This document shows positions 1 through 8,075 of a DNA stretch of 13,771 nucleotides, piece by piece. Position numbers and translations under genes: made by a program. The notes below the pieces were generated by a model. It saw only the letters and a program-made list of their open reading frames with translations. It was not told the DNA's origin and ran no database searches. The number at the start of each line of letters is the position of its first letter. The stretch's first letter is position 1. The DNA comes from Trebonia sp036509215 (GTDB lineage Bacteria > Actinomycetota > Actinomycetes > Streptosporangiales > Streptosporangiaceae), in contig DATCGA010000140.1 in the NCBI GenBank assembly GCA_036509215.1, positions 1 to 13,771 of the forward strand. Reading direction: 5' to 3'.

Positions 1-294
1 CAGCAGGACGCGGGCGGGTCGCCGGGCTATCCCGGCGGGCAGTCCGGCGTGTCCCTCTCCGACGCGGTGCAGTCCGCGCACGAGGAGGGCCAGGCGTTCG
101 GCGAGTCGGTGGCCCGCGACGCGCCCGCGCTGTGGCTGGAAGCCGTGCTTGCCAGGAAGCCCCGGATGCCGTCTGACCTCGAGGCCAGGCTGCTTCAGGG
201 ATCGGCCCTGCCGATCGACTTCCTGCTCCATGACGAGGTGCGGCACGCGCTGCGCCGCGGGTTCTGGGATGCGCTTGAGCACGCCCGCCGATAA
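1..294 (+). CDS. Unrecognised protein, C-terminal part
   Basis: The reading frame is open from the left edge to a TAA at 292-294, so this is probably the 3' end of a longer gene. A GTG at 49 could start an 81-residue protein, but only a weak GGCGGG lies upstream of it, so I favour a gene cut by the window edge. The visible protein begins with a Gly/Pro/Gln-rich stretch. It continues as a mainly helical, charged segment rich in Glu, Arg, Ala and Leu, ending in HARR. There is no membrane segment or Cys motif. I do not recognise the family. A TPR-like gene follows 32 bp downstream on the same strand, so the two may be co-transcribed. Confidence 0.55.
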   Translation, partial: QQDAGGSPGYPGGQSGVSLSDAVQSAHEEGQAFGESVARDAPALWLEAVLARKPRMPSDLEARLLQGSALPIDFLLHDEVRHALRRGFWDALEHARR

Positions 295-326
295 ATCCGG
301 ATGTATGGGGAAGGGTCGCTGGTACC

Positions 327-884
327 GTGGGAAGAGTGGCAGCTGGCGTCGGCGACTTCGACGAGATCGAGTTCCAGGCGGCGCGCACGGGTAATCACGT
401 GCGCGCGGCCGTTCGCATGAGTCAACTCGCGCAGGAGGTCGATCCTGGCCTGCGCGCCGAGGCGCACGTGCGAGCGGGCGAGCAGTGGATGATGGCCGAC
501 GAGCCTCAGCCTGCGGCGGACGAGTTCACCGCCGCGATCGAGGACGGCGGCCTGGTCTCGGCCGAGGCCAGGGTGCACCTGGCCCGGGCGCTGTTCGGTC
601 TTGACCGGGGGCCGGAGGCGGAGCTGCTGCTGGCCGGGCTGACCGCCGAGCGCGAGGACGTCAGCCCCCGCACCTGTGATCTGCTCGCCGAGCTGTTCAC
701 CGAGCAGGGCGACCTGCGCCGGGCGCAGGACTGGAGCACGGTCGGCGTTGAGCGGTGCATCCAGCTCGGCGATGAGGCGGAGCTGCAGCTGCTGCTCCGC
801 CTCAGGTACCGCCTCCGGGTGGACCTGGGCCTCGGCGAGGACGACTACGACCGCATGCTCGACGGCACGCCCCGCAAGGCCTGA
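327..884 (+). CDS. TPR-like helical-repeat protein
   Basis: This 185-residue soluble protein starts with GTG. The purine-rich GGGGAAGGG at 307-315 lies 11 bases upstream and is the best ribosome-binding site. The sequence is a succession of amphipathic helix pairs resembling degenerate tetratricopeptide repeats. They lie at about residues 42-75 (AEAHVRAGEQW...AADEFTAAIE), 78-105 (AEARVHLARALFGL) and 112-145 (TCDLLAELFTEQGDLRRAQDW). No enzymatic motif, signal peptide or membrane segment is visible. TPR folds usually mediate protein-protein contacts, but the partner cannot be inferred. The gene converges on clpB, with 17 bp between the stop codons. A GTG at 336 is an alternative start. Confidence 0.75.
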   Translation: MGRVAAGVGDFDEIEFQAARTGNHVRAAVRMSQLAQEVDPGLRAEAHVRAGEQWMMADEPQPAADEFTAAIEDGGLVSAEARVHLARALFGLDRGPEAELLLAGLTAEREDVSPRTCDLLAELFTEQGDLRRAQDWSTVGVERCIQLGDEAELQLLLRLRYRLRVDLGLGEDDYDRMLDGTPRKA

Positions 885-894
885 CCAAGGCCAG

Positions 895-911
895 GGCCGG
901 CCTAGCCGGCC
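895..911. terminator. Hairpin between convergent TPR-like gene and clpB
   Basis: A perfect inverted repeat has arms GGCCGGC (895-901) and GCCGGCC (905-911). The 3-base loop CTA is exactly the clpB stop codon read on the + strand. It sits 10 bp after the TPR-like stop. There is no T-tract, which is common for actinomycete terminators. Function as a bidirectional terminator is inferred from position and structure only. Confidence 0.4.
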
Positions 912-3523
912 GGGGTCGTGGCCTTCACCGTCAGTCCGTCGGACGCGGAGTCCAGGTCGACGATTACCTCGTCGCCGTCGGTGACCCCGCCGGAGAGCAG
1001 CGCCTTGGCCAGCTTGTCGCCGATCGCGGACTGCACCAGTCGGCGCAGCGGACGCGCCCCGTAGACCGGGTCGAAGCCCGTCAGCGCCAGCCATTCCTTC
1101 GCCGCCGGGGTGACGGTCAGCGTCAGCCGCCGGGCCGACAGCCTGCGTCCGAGCCGGTCGACCTGGATGTCCACGATCCTCGACAGCTCCGACGTGGACA
1201 GCGCGTCGAAGATGATGACGTCGTCCAGCCGGTTCAGGAACTCGGGCTTGAACGAGGCGCGAACCGCGTTCATCACCGCCTCCCGCTTGGCCTTCTCGTC
1301 GATGGAGGGATCGGCGATGAAGGACGAGCCCAGGTTCGAGGTCAGGATCAGGATGGTGTTGCGGAAGTCCACCGTCCTTCCCTGCCCGTCGGTCAGCCGT
1401 CCGTCGTCCAGGACCTGCAGCAGCACGTCGAAGACCTCGGGGTGCGCCTTCTCGACCTCATCGAGCAGCACCACGCAGTAGGGACGCCGCCGCACCGCCT
1501 CGGTGAGCTGACCGCCCTCCTCGTAGCCAACGTAGCCGGGCGGCGCGCCGACCAGGCGCGCGACCGAGTGCTTCTCGCCGTACTCGCTCATGTCGATGCG
1601 GATGATCGCCCGCTCGTCATCGAACAGGAACTCGGCCAGTGCCTTCGCCAGCTCGGTCTTGCCGACACCAGTCGGCCCGAGGAACAGGAAGGAACCGGTC
1701 GGCCGGTCGGGGTCCGACACGCCCGCCCGGGCCCGGCGCACCGCGTCGGACACCGCCTGCACGGCGCTCGCCTGCCCGATCACCCGCGAGCCGAGCCCAT
1801 CTTCCATCCGCAGCAGCTTGCCGGTCTCGCCCTCGAGCAGGCGCCCGGCCGGGATGCCGGTCCAGGCTGAGACCACGTCGGCCACGTCGTCCGGCCCGAC
1901 CTCTTCCTTGACCATCGGCGCGACCGCGGGTATCCCCCCGCCACCGGAGTTCTCCTCGTCGCGGTCGCTGGCGGCCGCCTCGGCGATCTCGGCGTCGAGG
2001 GCCGGGATCTCGCCGTAGAGCAGCCTGGAGGCAGTCTCCAGGTCGCCGTCCCGCTGGGCCCGCTCGAGCTGGGTCTTGGCATCGTCGAGCTTCTTCTTCA
2101 GCTCGCCGGCCCGGTTGAGCCCGGACTTCTCCTGCTCCCAGCGCGCGGTCAGCGCGGTCAGCTGCTCCTGCCGGTCCGCGAGGTCGGCCCGCAGCTTCTC
2201 CAGCCGGTCCTTGCTCGCCGCGTCGGACTCGCGCGAGAGCGCGAGCTCCTCCATCTTCATCCGGTCCACGATCCGCCGGAGCTCGTCGATCTCGACCGGG
2301 GAGGAGTCGATCTCCATCCGCAGCCTCGACGCGGCCTCGTCGACCAGGTCGATCGCCTTGTCGGGGAGGAACCTGGCGGTGATGTAGCGGTCGGACAGCG
2401 TGGCGGCGGCGACAAGCGCCGCATCGGAGATCTGCACCTGGTGGTGCGCCTCGTAGCGGCCCTTGAGCCCGCGCAGGATCGCGATCGTGTCCTCGACCGA
2501 CGGCTCGCCCACCAGAACCTGCTGGAACCGCCGCTCGAGGGCGGGGTCCTTCTCGATCCGCTCGCGGTATTCGTCAAGCGTGGTCGCGCCGACCATCCGC
2601 AGCTCGCCGCGGGCCAGCATCGGCTTGAGCATGTTGCCTGCGTCCATCGCGCCCTCGGCGCGGCCCGCCCCGACCACCGTGTGCAGCTCGTCGATGAACG
2701 TGATCACCTGGCCGTCGCTGGCCTTGATCTCGTTGAGCACGGCCTTGAGCCGCTCCTCGAACTCGCCGCGGTACTTCGCGCCCGCCACCATGCTGCTGAG
2801 GTCAAGCGAGATCAGCCGCTTGCCGCGCAGCGACTCGGGCACGTCGCCGGCCACGATGCGCTGCGCCAGGCCCTCGACGACGGCGGTCTTGCCGACGCCG
2901 GGCTCGCCGATGAGGACCGGGTTGTTCTTGGTCCGCCTGGACAGGACCTGGACCACGCGGCGGATCTCGGAGTCGCGGCCGATCACCGGGTCGAGCTTGC
3001 CGTCCTTGGCCTGCTCGGTCAGATCGACGCCGTACTTCTCGAGCGCCTGGTAGGTGCCCTCCGGGTCCTCGCTGGTGACCCTGGCGCTGCCTCGCACCTC
3101 GGTGAAGGCCTCGGTCAGGGCGTCGGCGGTGGCGCCCGCCGCGCGCAGCAGGGTGGCGGCCTGGCCGCCGTCGGCGGCGATCCCGACCAGCAGGTGCTCG
3201 GTCGAGACGTACTCGTCATCGAGCTGCCGGGCCCGGCTCGCGGCGGTGTTGATCACGGCCAGCAGCTGCCGTGACGTCTGGGGCGCGCTGGCGGTGGCGC
3301 CGTGCATCCGCGGCAGCCGGTCGATCTGATCGCGGGCCTCCTTGGCGATGAGCGCCGGGTCGGCGCCCACGGCCCGCAGCAGCGGCGCTGCCGTCCCGTC
3401 GGCCTGCTCGAGGAGCGCGGCCAGCAGGTGGAGCGGGTCTACCTGCGGGTTGCCGCTCGCTGCGGCCTTCCTGATCGCCACCGAGAGAGCCTCTTGGCTC
3501 TTACGGGTGAGCTTGTCGTCCAT
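902..3523 (-). CDS. clpB: ATP-dependent disaggregase ClpB (Hsp100)
   Basis: ClpB is a hexameric cytosolic AAA+ ATPase that threads aggregated protein through its pore and works with DnaK/DnaJ/GrpE. The 873-residue length is normal for the family. The Clp N domain covers about residues 1-145. AAA-1 has Walker A GEPGVGKT at 206-213 and Walker B in VITFIDELH. A coiled-coil middle domain covers roughly 400-520, and AAA-2 has Walker A GPTGVGKT at 616-623 and Walker B VVLLDEVEK. A short Asn-Ser-Gly4 linker precedes the conserved MVKEEVGPDDVADVVSAWTG segment. The ATG at 3523 has the Shine-Dalgarno AAGGGGGA about 10 bases upstream. Only 26 bp separate it from the hspR stop and no HAIR site lies in that gap, so transcription from the dnaK promoter region is likely. 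Confidence 0.97.
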   Translation of the reverse strand: MDDKLTRKSQEALSVAIRKAAASGNPQVDPLHLLAALLEQADGTAAPLLRAVGADPALIAKEARDQIDRLPRMHGATASAPQTSRQLLAVINTAASRARQLDDEYVSTEHLLVGIAADGGQAATLLRAAGATADALTEAFTEVRGSARVTSEDPEGTYQALEKYGVDLTEQAKDGKLDPVIGRDSEIRRVVQVLSRRTKNNPVLIGEPGVGKTAVVEGLAQRIVAGDVPESLRGKRLISLDLSSMVAGAKYRGEFEERLKAVLNEIKASDGQVITFIDELHTVVGAGRAEGAMDAGNMLKPMLARGELRMVGATTLDEYRERIEKDPALERRFQQVLVGEPSVEDTIAILRGLKGRYEAHHQVQISDAALVAAATLSDRYITARFLPDKAIDLVDEAASRLRMEIDSSPVEIDELRRIVDRMKMEELALSRESDAASKDRLEKLRADLADRQEQLTALTARWEQEKSGLNRAGELKKKLDDAKTQLERAQRDGDLETASRLLYGEIPALDAEIAEAAASDRDEENSGGGGIPAVAPMVKEEVGPDDVADVVSAWTGIPAGRLLEGETGKLLRMEDGLGSRVIGQASAVQAVSDAVRRARAGVSDPDRPTGSFLFLGPTGVGKTELAKALAEFLFDDERAIIRIDMSEYGEKHSVARLVGAPPGYVGYEEGGQLTEAVRRRPYCVVLLDEVEKAHPEVFDVLLQVLDDGRLTDGQGRTVDFRNTILILTSNLGSSFIADPSIDEKAKREAVMNAVRASFKPEFLNRLDDVIIFDALSTSELSRIVDIQVDRLGRRLSARRLTLTVTPAAKEWLALTGFDPVYGARPLRRLVQSAIGDKLAKALLSGGVTDGDEVIVDLDSASDGLTVKATTPAG

Positions 3524-3549
3524 GGGTCTTCAATCCCCCTTGATGCTTA

Positions 3550-4104
3550 TTAACTTCTCTCGCCGGCGGCCGCCTGGCCGGGGCCGCCCGGCGGTGCGTC
3601 CGCCTGCGGCTGGCCGCTTCCACCCGGCGCGGCGGCCGCCTGCGGCGTCGTCGCCTGCGCGGCCGCTGCCTGCCAGAAGGTCACCCTGGTGGAGGAGCGG
3701 ACGGGGACGAGGGTGGCGGCCGGGTCGACCGTCCGTGAGCGGCGGAGCTCGGCTAGCCGGGCGGCGACCGCCCGGGTGGATTCCAGCTCGTTGCGGAGCT
3801 GGGAGATCTCGGCGTGCAGCCCCGCGGCCATCAGCCGGGTCTGCTCGAGTTCCCGCTCCAGGTCCAGGATGCGCTTGATGCCCTCAAGGTTGATCCGCTC
3901 CTCCTGGGAGAGCCGCTGGATCTCGCGGAGCGTGAGGATGTCCCGCATCGAGTAGCGGCGGCCGCCGCCCGGGGTCCGCCTCGGTATTACCAGCCCCACC
4001 CTCTCGTAGCCGCGCAGCGTCTGCGGATGCATGCCCGATAGGTGCGCGGCCACGGAGATGACATACACGGGCACGTCATCGGACAGCTCGTATGGGTTGC
4101 TCAT
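3550..4104 (-). CDS. hspR: Heat-shock repressor HspR, MerR family
   Basis: HspR is the actinobacterial MerR-type repressor that binds HAIR inverted repeats and uses DnaK as co-repressor, so free DnaK closes the feedback loop. The protein has 184 residues. A winged helix-turn-helix covers about 12-82 and includes SVAAHLSGMHPQTLRGYERVGL, followed by the Gly-rich wing TPGGGRRYS and the segment RLSQEERINLEGIKRIL. A coiled-coil dimerisation helix follows at about 82-122. The last 45 or so residues are low-complexity Ala/Gln/Pro/Gly, making it longer than short mycobacterial HspR. The ATG at 4104 is preceded by a strong GAAAGGAGA site, the best Shine-Dalgarno in the operon. It lies 49 bp after dnaJ and 26 bp before clpB. 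Candidate target sites lie upstream of dnaK at 8003-8075. Confidence 0.96.
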   Translation of the reverse strand: MSNPYELSDDVPVYVISVAAHLSGMHPQTLRGYERVGLVIPRRTPGGGRRYSMRDILTLREIQRLSQEERINLEGIKRILDLERELEQTRLMAAGLHAEISQLRNELESTRAVAARLAELRRSRTVDPAATLVPVRSSTRVTFWQAAAAQATTPQAAAAPGGSGQPQADAPPGGPGQAAAGERS

Positions 4105-4153
4105 GTCATCTCCTTTCCTTCGTTCTCATTTCCTGCTGGTTTTGCTGGTCCTG

Positions 4154-5305
4154 CTACTCGGCGCGGGCCCGGCGGAGCAGGTCCTCGCGCGGGTCGGCTT
4201 CCGCCGTGGCGATGCGCAGGTCCTCGAGGGCCGATCGCGCCTTCTTGCTCAGGTCCTGCGGCACGACCACCTCGACGGTGGCGAGCAGCGCGCCGAGCGT
4301 CCCGTCCTTGCGGCGGACGCCGCGACCGGGGACGCGGAGCACCTGCCCGTTCGGGGTGCCCGGCGGGACGCGCACGGTGACGGCGGCGCCCCGGTGCGTT
4401 GGCACCTTGATCTCCGCGCCGAGCGCAAGCTCGGGCATCGTCACCGGCACGGTCACCGTGAGGTTGTCCCCCGTGCGGCCGAACACCGGGTGCGGCGTCA
4501 CGTGGACCCGCACATACAGGTCTCCGGCCTTGCCGCCGTGCTCGCCGGGCGCCCCCTTGCCGGGGATCCGGATCTTCTGGCCGTCGGCCACGCCCGCCGG
4601 GATCCGCGCCTGGATGGTGCGCGAGCTCATCGCCCGCCCGCTGCCGCTGCACGACGGGCACGGGTCCTCGACCACGAGGCCGCGGCCGCGGCAGGTCTTG
4701 CAGGGCTCGGAGAGCCCGAAGCCGCCGAGGTTACGGCTCTGCTGGCCGGTGCCGTGGCAGTCCGGGCAGACCTTCGGCACCGTGCCGGTCTTGGCGCCGG
4801 TGCCGTGGCAGACGGGGCACGGCCCCTCGCCGGTGAGCCGCAGCGACACCGTGGCGCCGTCGATCGCGTCGCCGAACGACAGGTTGGTCTCCGTCTCGAC
4901 GTCCGCGCCGCGCCGCGCGCGGCTGGCCGCGCCGCCGCCGCCGGGACGACCGCCGCGGAAGATCCCGCCGATCACGTCGCCCAGGCCCTCGCCGCCGAAG
5001 AGGTCGCCGAAGTCGAAGTTCCCGGCCGTGCCGCCGGCGCCCGGACGGCTGCCGGCCGGCACCCGGAACCCGCCGAACATCGAGCGGGCCTCGTCGTACT
5101 CCTTGCGCTGCTTCTCGTCCGACACCACGTTGTACGCTTCGGTGATCTCCTTGAAGCGCTCCTCGGCGTCGGTGCTCCCCTTGTTCGCGTCGGGGTGATA
5201 CTTCCGAGCGAGTTCGCGATAGGCCTTTTTGATCTCGGCCGCGGTCGCGGTCTTGGGGACGCCCAGCGTCTTGTAGTAGTCCTTCTGGTAGTCCTTCGCG
5301 CTCAT
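4154..5305 (-). CDS. dnaJ: Hsp40 co-chaperone DnaJ (type I)
   Basis: DnaJ delivers unfolded substrates to DnaK and stimulates its ATPase. The protein has 383 residues. The J domain covers about 9-73, with the catalytic HPD at 37-39. A Gly/Phe-rich linker covers about 77-130. The zinc-binding region has four CxxCxGxG units with Cys at 163/166, 180/183, 202/205 and 216/219. Two C-terminal substrate-binding beta domains follow, including the conserved PHPVFGRTGDNL. All zinc ligands and HPD are present, so the protein should be functional. The ATG at 5305 has GAGG about 5 bases upstream. It lies 21 bp after grpE, consistent with one operon. The full zinc finger and linkage to dnaK fit the DnaJ1-type paralogue of actinomycetes. 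Confidence 0.97.
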   Translation of the reverse strand: MSAKDYQKDYYKTLGVPKTATAAEIKKAYRELARKYHPDANKGSTDAEERFKEITEAYNVVSDEKQRKEYDEARSMFGGFRVPAGSRPGAGGTAGNFDFGDLFGGEGLGDVIGGIFRGGRPGGGGAASRARRGADVETETNLSFGDAIDGATVSLRLTGEGPCPVCHGTGAKTGTVPKVCPDCHGTGQQSRNLGGFGLSEPCKTCRGRGLVVEDPCPSCSGSGRAMSSRTIQARIPAGVADGQKIRIPGKGAPGEHGGKAGDLYVRVHVTPHPVFGRTGDNLTVTVPVTMPELALGAEIKVPTHRGAAVTVRVPPGTPNGQVLRVPGRGVRRKDGTLGALLATVEVVVPQDLSKKARSALEDLRIATAEADPREDLLRRARAE

Positions 5306-5326
5306 CTGGCCTCGCCGGGCTCTTCG

Positions 5327-6133
5327 CTAGTTATTGTCTTCTTCGGTTGACCACTCGGCAGCGTTGTCGCTTCCGTCTGGCCCTGAACCTGGCGCCGCCA
5401 CCGCGACCCGCGCTGGGCGCAGGATCCGCTCGCCCACCTTGTAGCCGGGCTGGAAGATCTCCACGCAGGTGTCCTCGGTCACGTCGGGCGAGTCCGAGTA
5501 CGACAGCGCCTCGTGGATCTTCGGATCGAAGGCGTCGCCGCGCTGGCCGTAGCTGACAAGACCGAGCTTGCCCACCGCGGCCTGGAGCGAGTCCGCCACC
5601 GACTTGAAGCCGCCGGACAGCTCGCCGTGCTCGTGCGCCTGGTTGATCGCGTCGAGCACCGGCAGCAGCTCGGTCAGCGCGCTGGCCACCGCCTGCTCGC
5701 GCACCGTGGCCCGGTCCCGGTCGACCCGCTTGCGGTAGTTGGCGTACTCCGCCTGAAGCCGCTGCAGGTCGGCGGTCCGCTCCGCCAGCTGGGTGCGCAG
5801 CTCGGCTGCCGCCGCGGGCTCGGCCGCCGGGGCCGGGGCCGGGGCCGGGGCCGGGGCCGGGGCCGGCGTCGCGGCCGGGGCCGCCGCAGGCTTGGGGGCC
5901 GCCGCAGCGGCCTGGGGCTCATCCACCGCGCCGCGCTTGGCGGCACCCTGGCCGCCCTGGCTGGCGCCGACCGGGTTAACGTTCCCCGAGCCGGCGCCCC
6001 CCGGCCGGCCGGCACTTGCAGTGCCGGCCGGCTGAGAGGCCGCGTGCTTGCCCCTTTTTGGCTGCCCGGTCACCGGGTCGATCCGCCGGTTATCGCGGAT
6101 CACCGGCCCCGTGGGCTCCTCAGGTGCAGACAT
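5327..6133 (-). CDS. grpE: Nucleotide exchange factor GrpE
   Basis: GrpE releases ADP from DnaK and resets the Hsp70 cycle. The protein has 268 residues. A long disordered N-terminal region covers about 1-110. A Pro-Ala repeat at roughly residues 88-105 is encoded by a GC-rich hexanucleotide tandem repeat. The family coiled coil follows, containing LQRLQAEYANYRKRVDRDR, and then the C-terminal beta domain with KIHEALSY and VEIFQPGYKVGERILRPARV. The ATG start overlaps the dnaK TGA by one base (TGATG), so translation is probably coupled. The length exceeds E. coli GrpE mainly because of the disordered N-terminus, which is usual in actinomycetes. Confidence 0.97.
   Translation of the reverse strand: MSAPEEPTGPVIRDNRRIDPVTGQPKRGKHAASQPAGTASAGRPGGAGSGNVNPVGASQGGQGAAKRGAVDEPQAAAAAPKPAAAPAATPAPAPAPAPAPAPAAEPAAAAELRTQLAERTADLQRLQAEYANYRKRVDRDRATVREQAVASALTELLPVLDAINQAHEHGELSGGFKSVADSLQAAVGKLGLVSYGQRGDAFDPKIHEALSYSDSPDVTEDTCVEIFQPGYKVGERILRPARVAVAAPGSGPDGSDNAAEWSTEEDNN
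5827..5866. repeat. CCGGGG hexanucleotide tandem repeat inside grpE
   Basis: Six exact CCGGGG units run from 5827 to 5862, followed by CCGG at 5863-5866. Because the unit is two codons long, copy-number changes keep the frame. On the coding (minus) strand the repeat specifies alternating Pro-Ala at about GrpE residues 90-103. The + strand carries regularly spaced G4 runs and could form G-quadruplexes. Confidence 0.95.
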
Positions 6134-7977
6134 CAGGCGGCTCCACCTTCGCCTTCGTCGACGATCTCGGCGTCGACGACATCTTCGTCGTGCGGTGCGT
6201 CGGTCGCCGTCTCGTCCTGACCGGCTTCCTGGCGCTCCGCCTGAGCGGCGGCGTAGATGGCGCTGCCCATCTTCTGGCTGACCGTGGCGGCGTGCTCGCT
6301 CGCGGTCTTGATCGCCTCGAGGTCGTTGCCCTCGATCGCCTTCTTGAGGTCGGCGATCGCGTCCTGAACCTCGGTCTTCACGTCCGCCGGGACCTTGTCG
6401 TCGTTCTCGGCCAGGAACTTCTCGGTCGAGTAGACGAGCGTGTCGGCCTGGTTGCGGACCTCGGCCTCCTCGCGGCGGCGGCGGTCCTCCTCGGCGTACT
6501 GCTCGGCGTCGCGGACCATCTTCTCGATGTCGTCCTTGTTCAGCGCCGAGCCGCCGGTGATCTGAACCGACTGCTGCTTACCGGTGCCCAGGTCCTTGGC
6601 CGACACGTTCACGATGCCGTTGGCGTCGATGTCGAACGAGACCTCGATCTGGGGGATGCCGCGCGGCGACGGGGCGATGCCGGTCAGGTCGAACATGCCC
6701 AGCTTCTTGTTGTACGCCGCGATCTCGCGCTCGCCCTGGTACACCTGGATCTGCACCGACGGCTGGTTGTCGTCGGCCGTGGTGAAGATCTCCGACTTCT
6801 TGGTCGGGATCGTGGTGTTCCGCTCGATGAGCTTGGTGAAGATCCCGCCCTTGGTCTCGATGCCCAGCGACAGCGGGGTCACGTCGAGCAGCAGGATGTC
6901 CTTGACCTCGCCCCGCAGCACGCCGGCCTGCAGGCAGGCGCCGACGGCGACGACCTCATCGGGGTTGACGCCCTTGTTGGGCTCCCGGCCGCCGGTCAAC
7001 GACTTGACCAGGTCCACGACCGCGGGCATGCGGGTCGAGCCGCCGACGAGGACCACGTGGTCGATGTCGGCCAGCTTGACGTTCGCGTCCTTGATGACCT
7101 GCTGGAAGGGGCTCTTGCAGCGGTCGGTCAGGTCGGACGTCATGCGCTGGAACTCGGCCCTGGTGAGCCGGGTGTCCAGGTGCAGGGGGCCGTCCGGGCC
7201 GTGCGAGATGTACGGCAGGTTGATCTGCGACTCCATCGACTGCGAGAGCTCGATCTTCGCCTTCTCGGCCGCCTCGCGCAGACGCTGCAGCGCCATCTTG
7301 TCCTTGGACAGGTCGATGCCGTAGCCGGACTTGAAGTCCTGCACCAGCCAGTCGACGATCCGCTGGTCCCAGTCGTCGCCACCGAGGTGGTTGTCGCCGC
7401 TGGTCGCCTCGACCTCGACCACGCCGTCGCCCACATCGAGCAGCGAGACGTCGAAGGTGCCACCGCCGAGGTCGAAGACGAGGATCTTGGCCGCGCCCTC
7501 CTTCTCCAGGTGGTACGCGAGGGCCGCCGCAGTCGGCTCGTTGATGATTCGCATGACGTTGAGGCCGGCGATCGTGCCGGCTTCCTTGGTCGCCTGCCGC
7601 TGCGCGTCGCTGAAGTACGCGGGGACGGTGATCACCGCGTCGGTGATCTTCTCACCGAGGTAGGCCTCGGCGTCCCGCTTGAGCTTCATCAGGATGTACG
7701 CGCTGATCTGCTGCGGGTTGAACTTCTTGCCGTCGATGGTGACGGTCCAGTCGGTCCCCATGTGCCGCTTGACCGAACGAATCGTCCGGTCCACGTTGGT
7801 GACGGCCTGGCGCTTGGCGACCTCGCCTACCAATACCTCGGCGTTCTTGGCGAACGCGACCACGGACGGCGTCGTCCGCGCGCCCTCCGCGTTTGCGATG
7901 ACCGTCGGCTCCCCGCCCTCGAGGACGGCGACCACCGAGTTTGTTGTCCCGAGGTCAATACCTACCGCACGTGCCAT
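6133..7977 (-). CDS. dnaK: Hsp70 chaperone DnaK
   Basis: DnaK is the cytosolic ATP-driven chaperone and also the expected co-repressor of HspR. The protein has 614 residues from the ATG at 7977, giving the canonical N-terminus MARAVGIDLGTTNS. The sequence AGGGA lies 7 bases upstream. A longer frame to 8022 would add 15 residues but lacks family support. Visible motifs are phosphate-1 GIDLGTTNS (6-14), NEPTAAALAY (146-155), FDLGGGTFDVS (168-178), the later VVLVGGSTRMP, the linker/substrate-domain segment LLLDVTPLSLGIET, and an acidic C-terminus (DAEIVDEGEGGAA). It is the first gene of the minus-strand operon. Two HAIR-like operators and two promoter candidates lie directly upstream. Confidence 0.98.
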   Translation of the reverse strand: MARAVGIDLGTTNSVVAVLEGGEPTVIANAEGARTTPSVVAFAKNAEVLVGEVAKRQAVTNVDRTIRSVKRHMGTDWTVTIDGKKFNPQQISAYILMKLKRDAEAYLGEKITDAVITVPAYFSDAQRQATKEAGTIAGLNVMRIINEPTAAALAYHLEKEGAAKILVFDLGGGTFDVSLLDVGDGVVEVEATSGDNHLGGDDWDQRIVDWLVQDFKSGYGIDLSKDKMALQRLREAAEKAKIELSQSMESQINLPYISHGPDGPLHLDTRLTRAEFQRMTSDLTDRCKSPFQQVIKDANVKLADIDHVVLVGGSTRMPAVVDLVKSLTGGREPNKGVNPDEVVAVGACLQAGVLRGEVKDILLLDVTPLSLGIETKGGIFTKLIERNTTIPTKKSEIFTTADDNQPSVQIQVYQGEREIAAYNKKLGMFDLTGIAPSPRGIPQIEVSFDIDANGIVNVSAKDLGTGKQQSVQITGGSALNKDDIEKMVRDAEQYAEEDRRRREEAEVRNQADTLVYSTEKFLAENDDKVPADVKTEVQDAIADLKKAIEGNDLEAIKTASEHAATVSQKMGSAIYAAAQAERQEAGQDETATDAPHDEDVVDAEIVDEGEGGAA

Positions 7978-8002
7978 GAGCAGTCCCTGTAGTGTGTGTG
8001 AA

Positions 8003-8023
8003 GTTGAGTCTTCCGCGCTCAAG
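8003..8023. promoter_or_regulatory. HAIR-1, proximal HspR operator of dnaK
   Basis: GTTGAGT (8003-8009), a 7-bp spacer and GCTCAAG (8017-8023) match the HspR HAIR consensus CTTGAGT-N7-ACTCAAG at 12 of 14 arm positions. The spacer length is exact. The site lies 26 bp upstream of the dnaK ATG and abuts the -10 of the proximal promoter candidate, so binding would block initiation there. Confidence 0.85.
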
Positions 8024-8050
8024 CTTGCCCCAGGCGAGTCCTGGTGTCAA
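8022..8050 (-). promoter_or_regulatory. Proximal housekeeping-type dnaK promoter candidate
   Basis: On the minus strand, TTGACA (8050-8045) is a perfect -35. A 17-bp spacer separates it from CAAGCT (8027-8022), a weak -10 that keeps the second-position A and final T. Transcription would start near 8015, inside HAIR-1. The spacer itself contains a CCAGG-N5-CCTGG dyad (8030-8044). This is a motif match only, and the -10 is poor. Confidence 0.45.
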
Positions 8051-8054
8051 ATGA

Positions 8055-8075
8055 CTTGAGTCACTTACGCTCAAC
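8055..8075. promoter_or_regulatory. HAIR-2, distal HspR operator of dnaK
   Basis: CTTGAGT (8055-8061), a 7-bp spacer and GCTCAAC (8069-8075) match the HAIR consensus at 12 of 14 arm positions; the left arm is perfect. Its centre is 52 bp from the HAIR-1 centre, close to five helical turns, so the two sites should face the same side of the DNA. It overlaps the -10 of the ECF-type promoter candidate. Confidence 0.87.

Noticed and set aside
195..1094. 299-codon open frame on -, spanning the TPR-like gene and the clpB end
   Set aside because: Arg/Gly/Ala-rich shadow that crosses two real genes in an incompatible phase.
4031..5350. 439-codon open frame on +, opposite dnaJ and hspR
   Set aside because: Low-complexity Ala/Arg/Leu/Val shadow without domains; the opposite strand encodes complete DnaJ and HspR.
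6016..7992. 658-codon open frame on +, opposite dnaK
   Set aside because: It is the antisense shadow of dnaK: Val/Leu/Asp/Arg-biased composition, no motif, and it exists because high-GC coding DNA rarely has stops in the opposing phase.
7978..8022. 15-residue N-terminal extension of DnaK
   Set aside because: MARAVGIDLGTTNS at 7977 is the canonical DnaK start and has its own ribosome-binding site; the extension covers HAIR-1.
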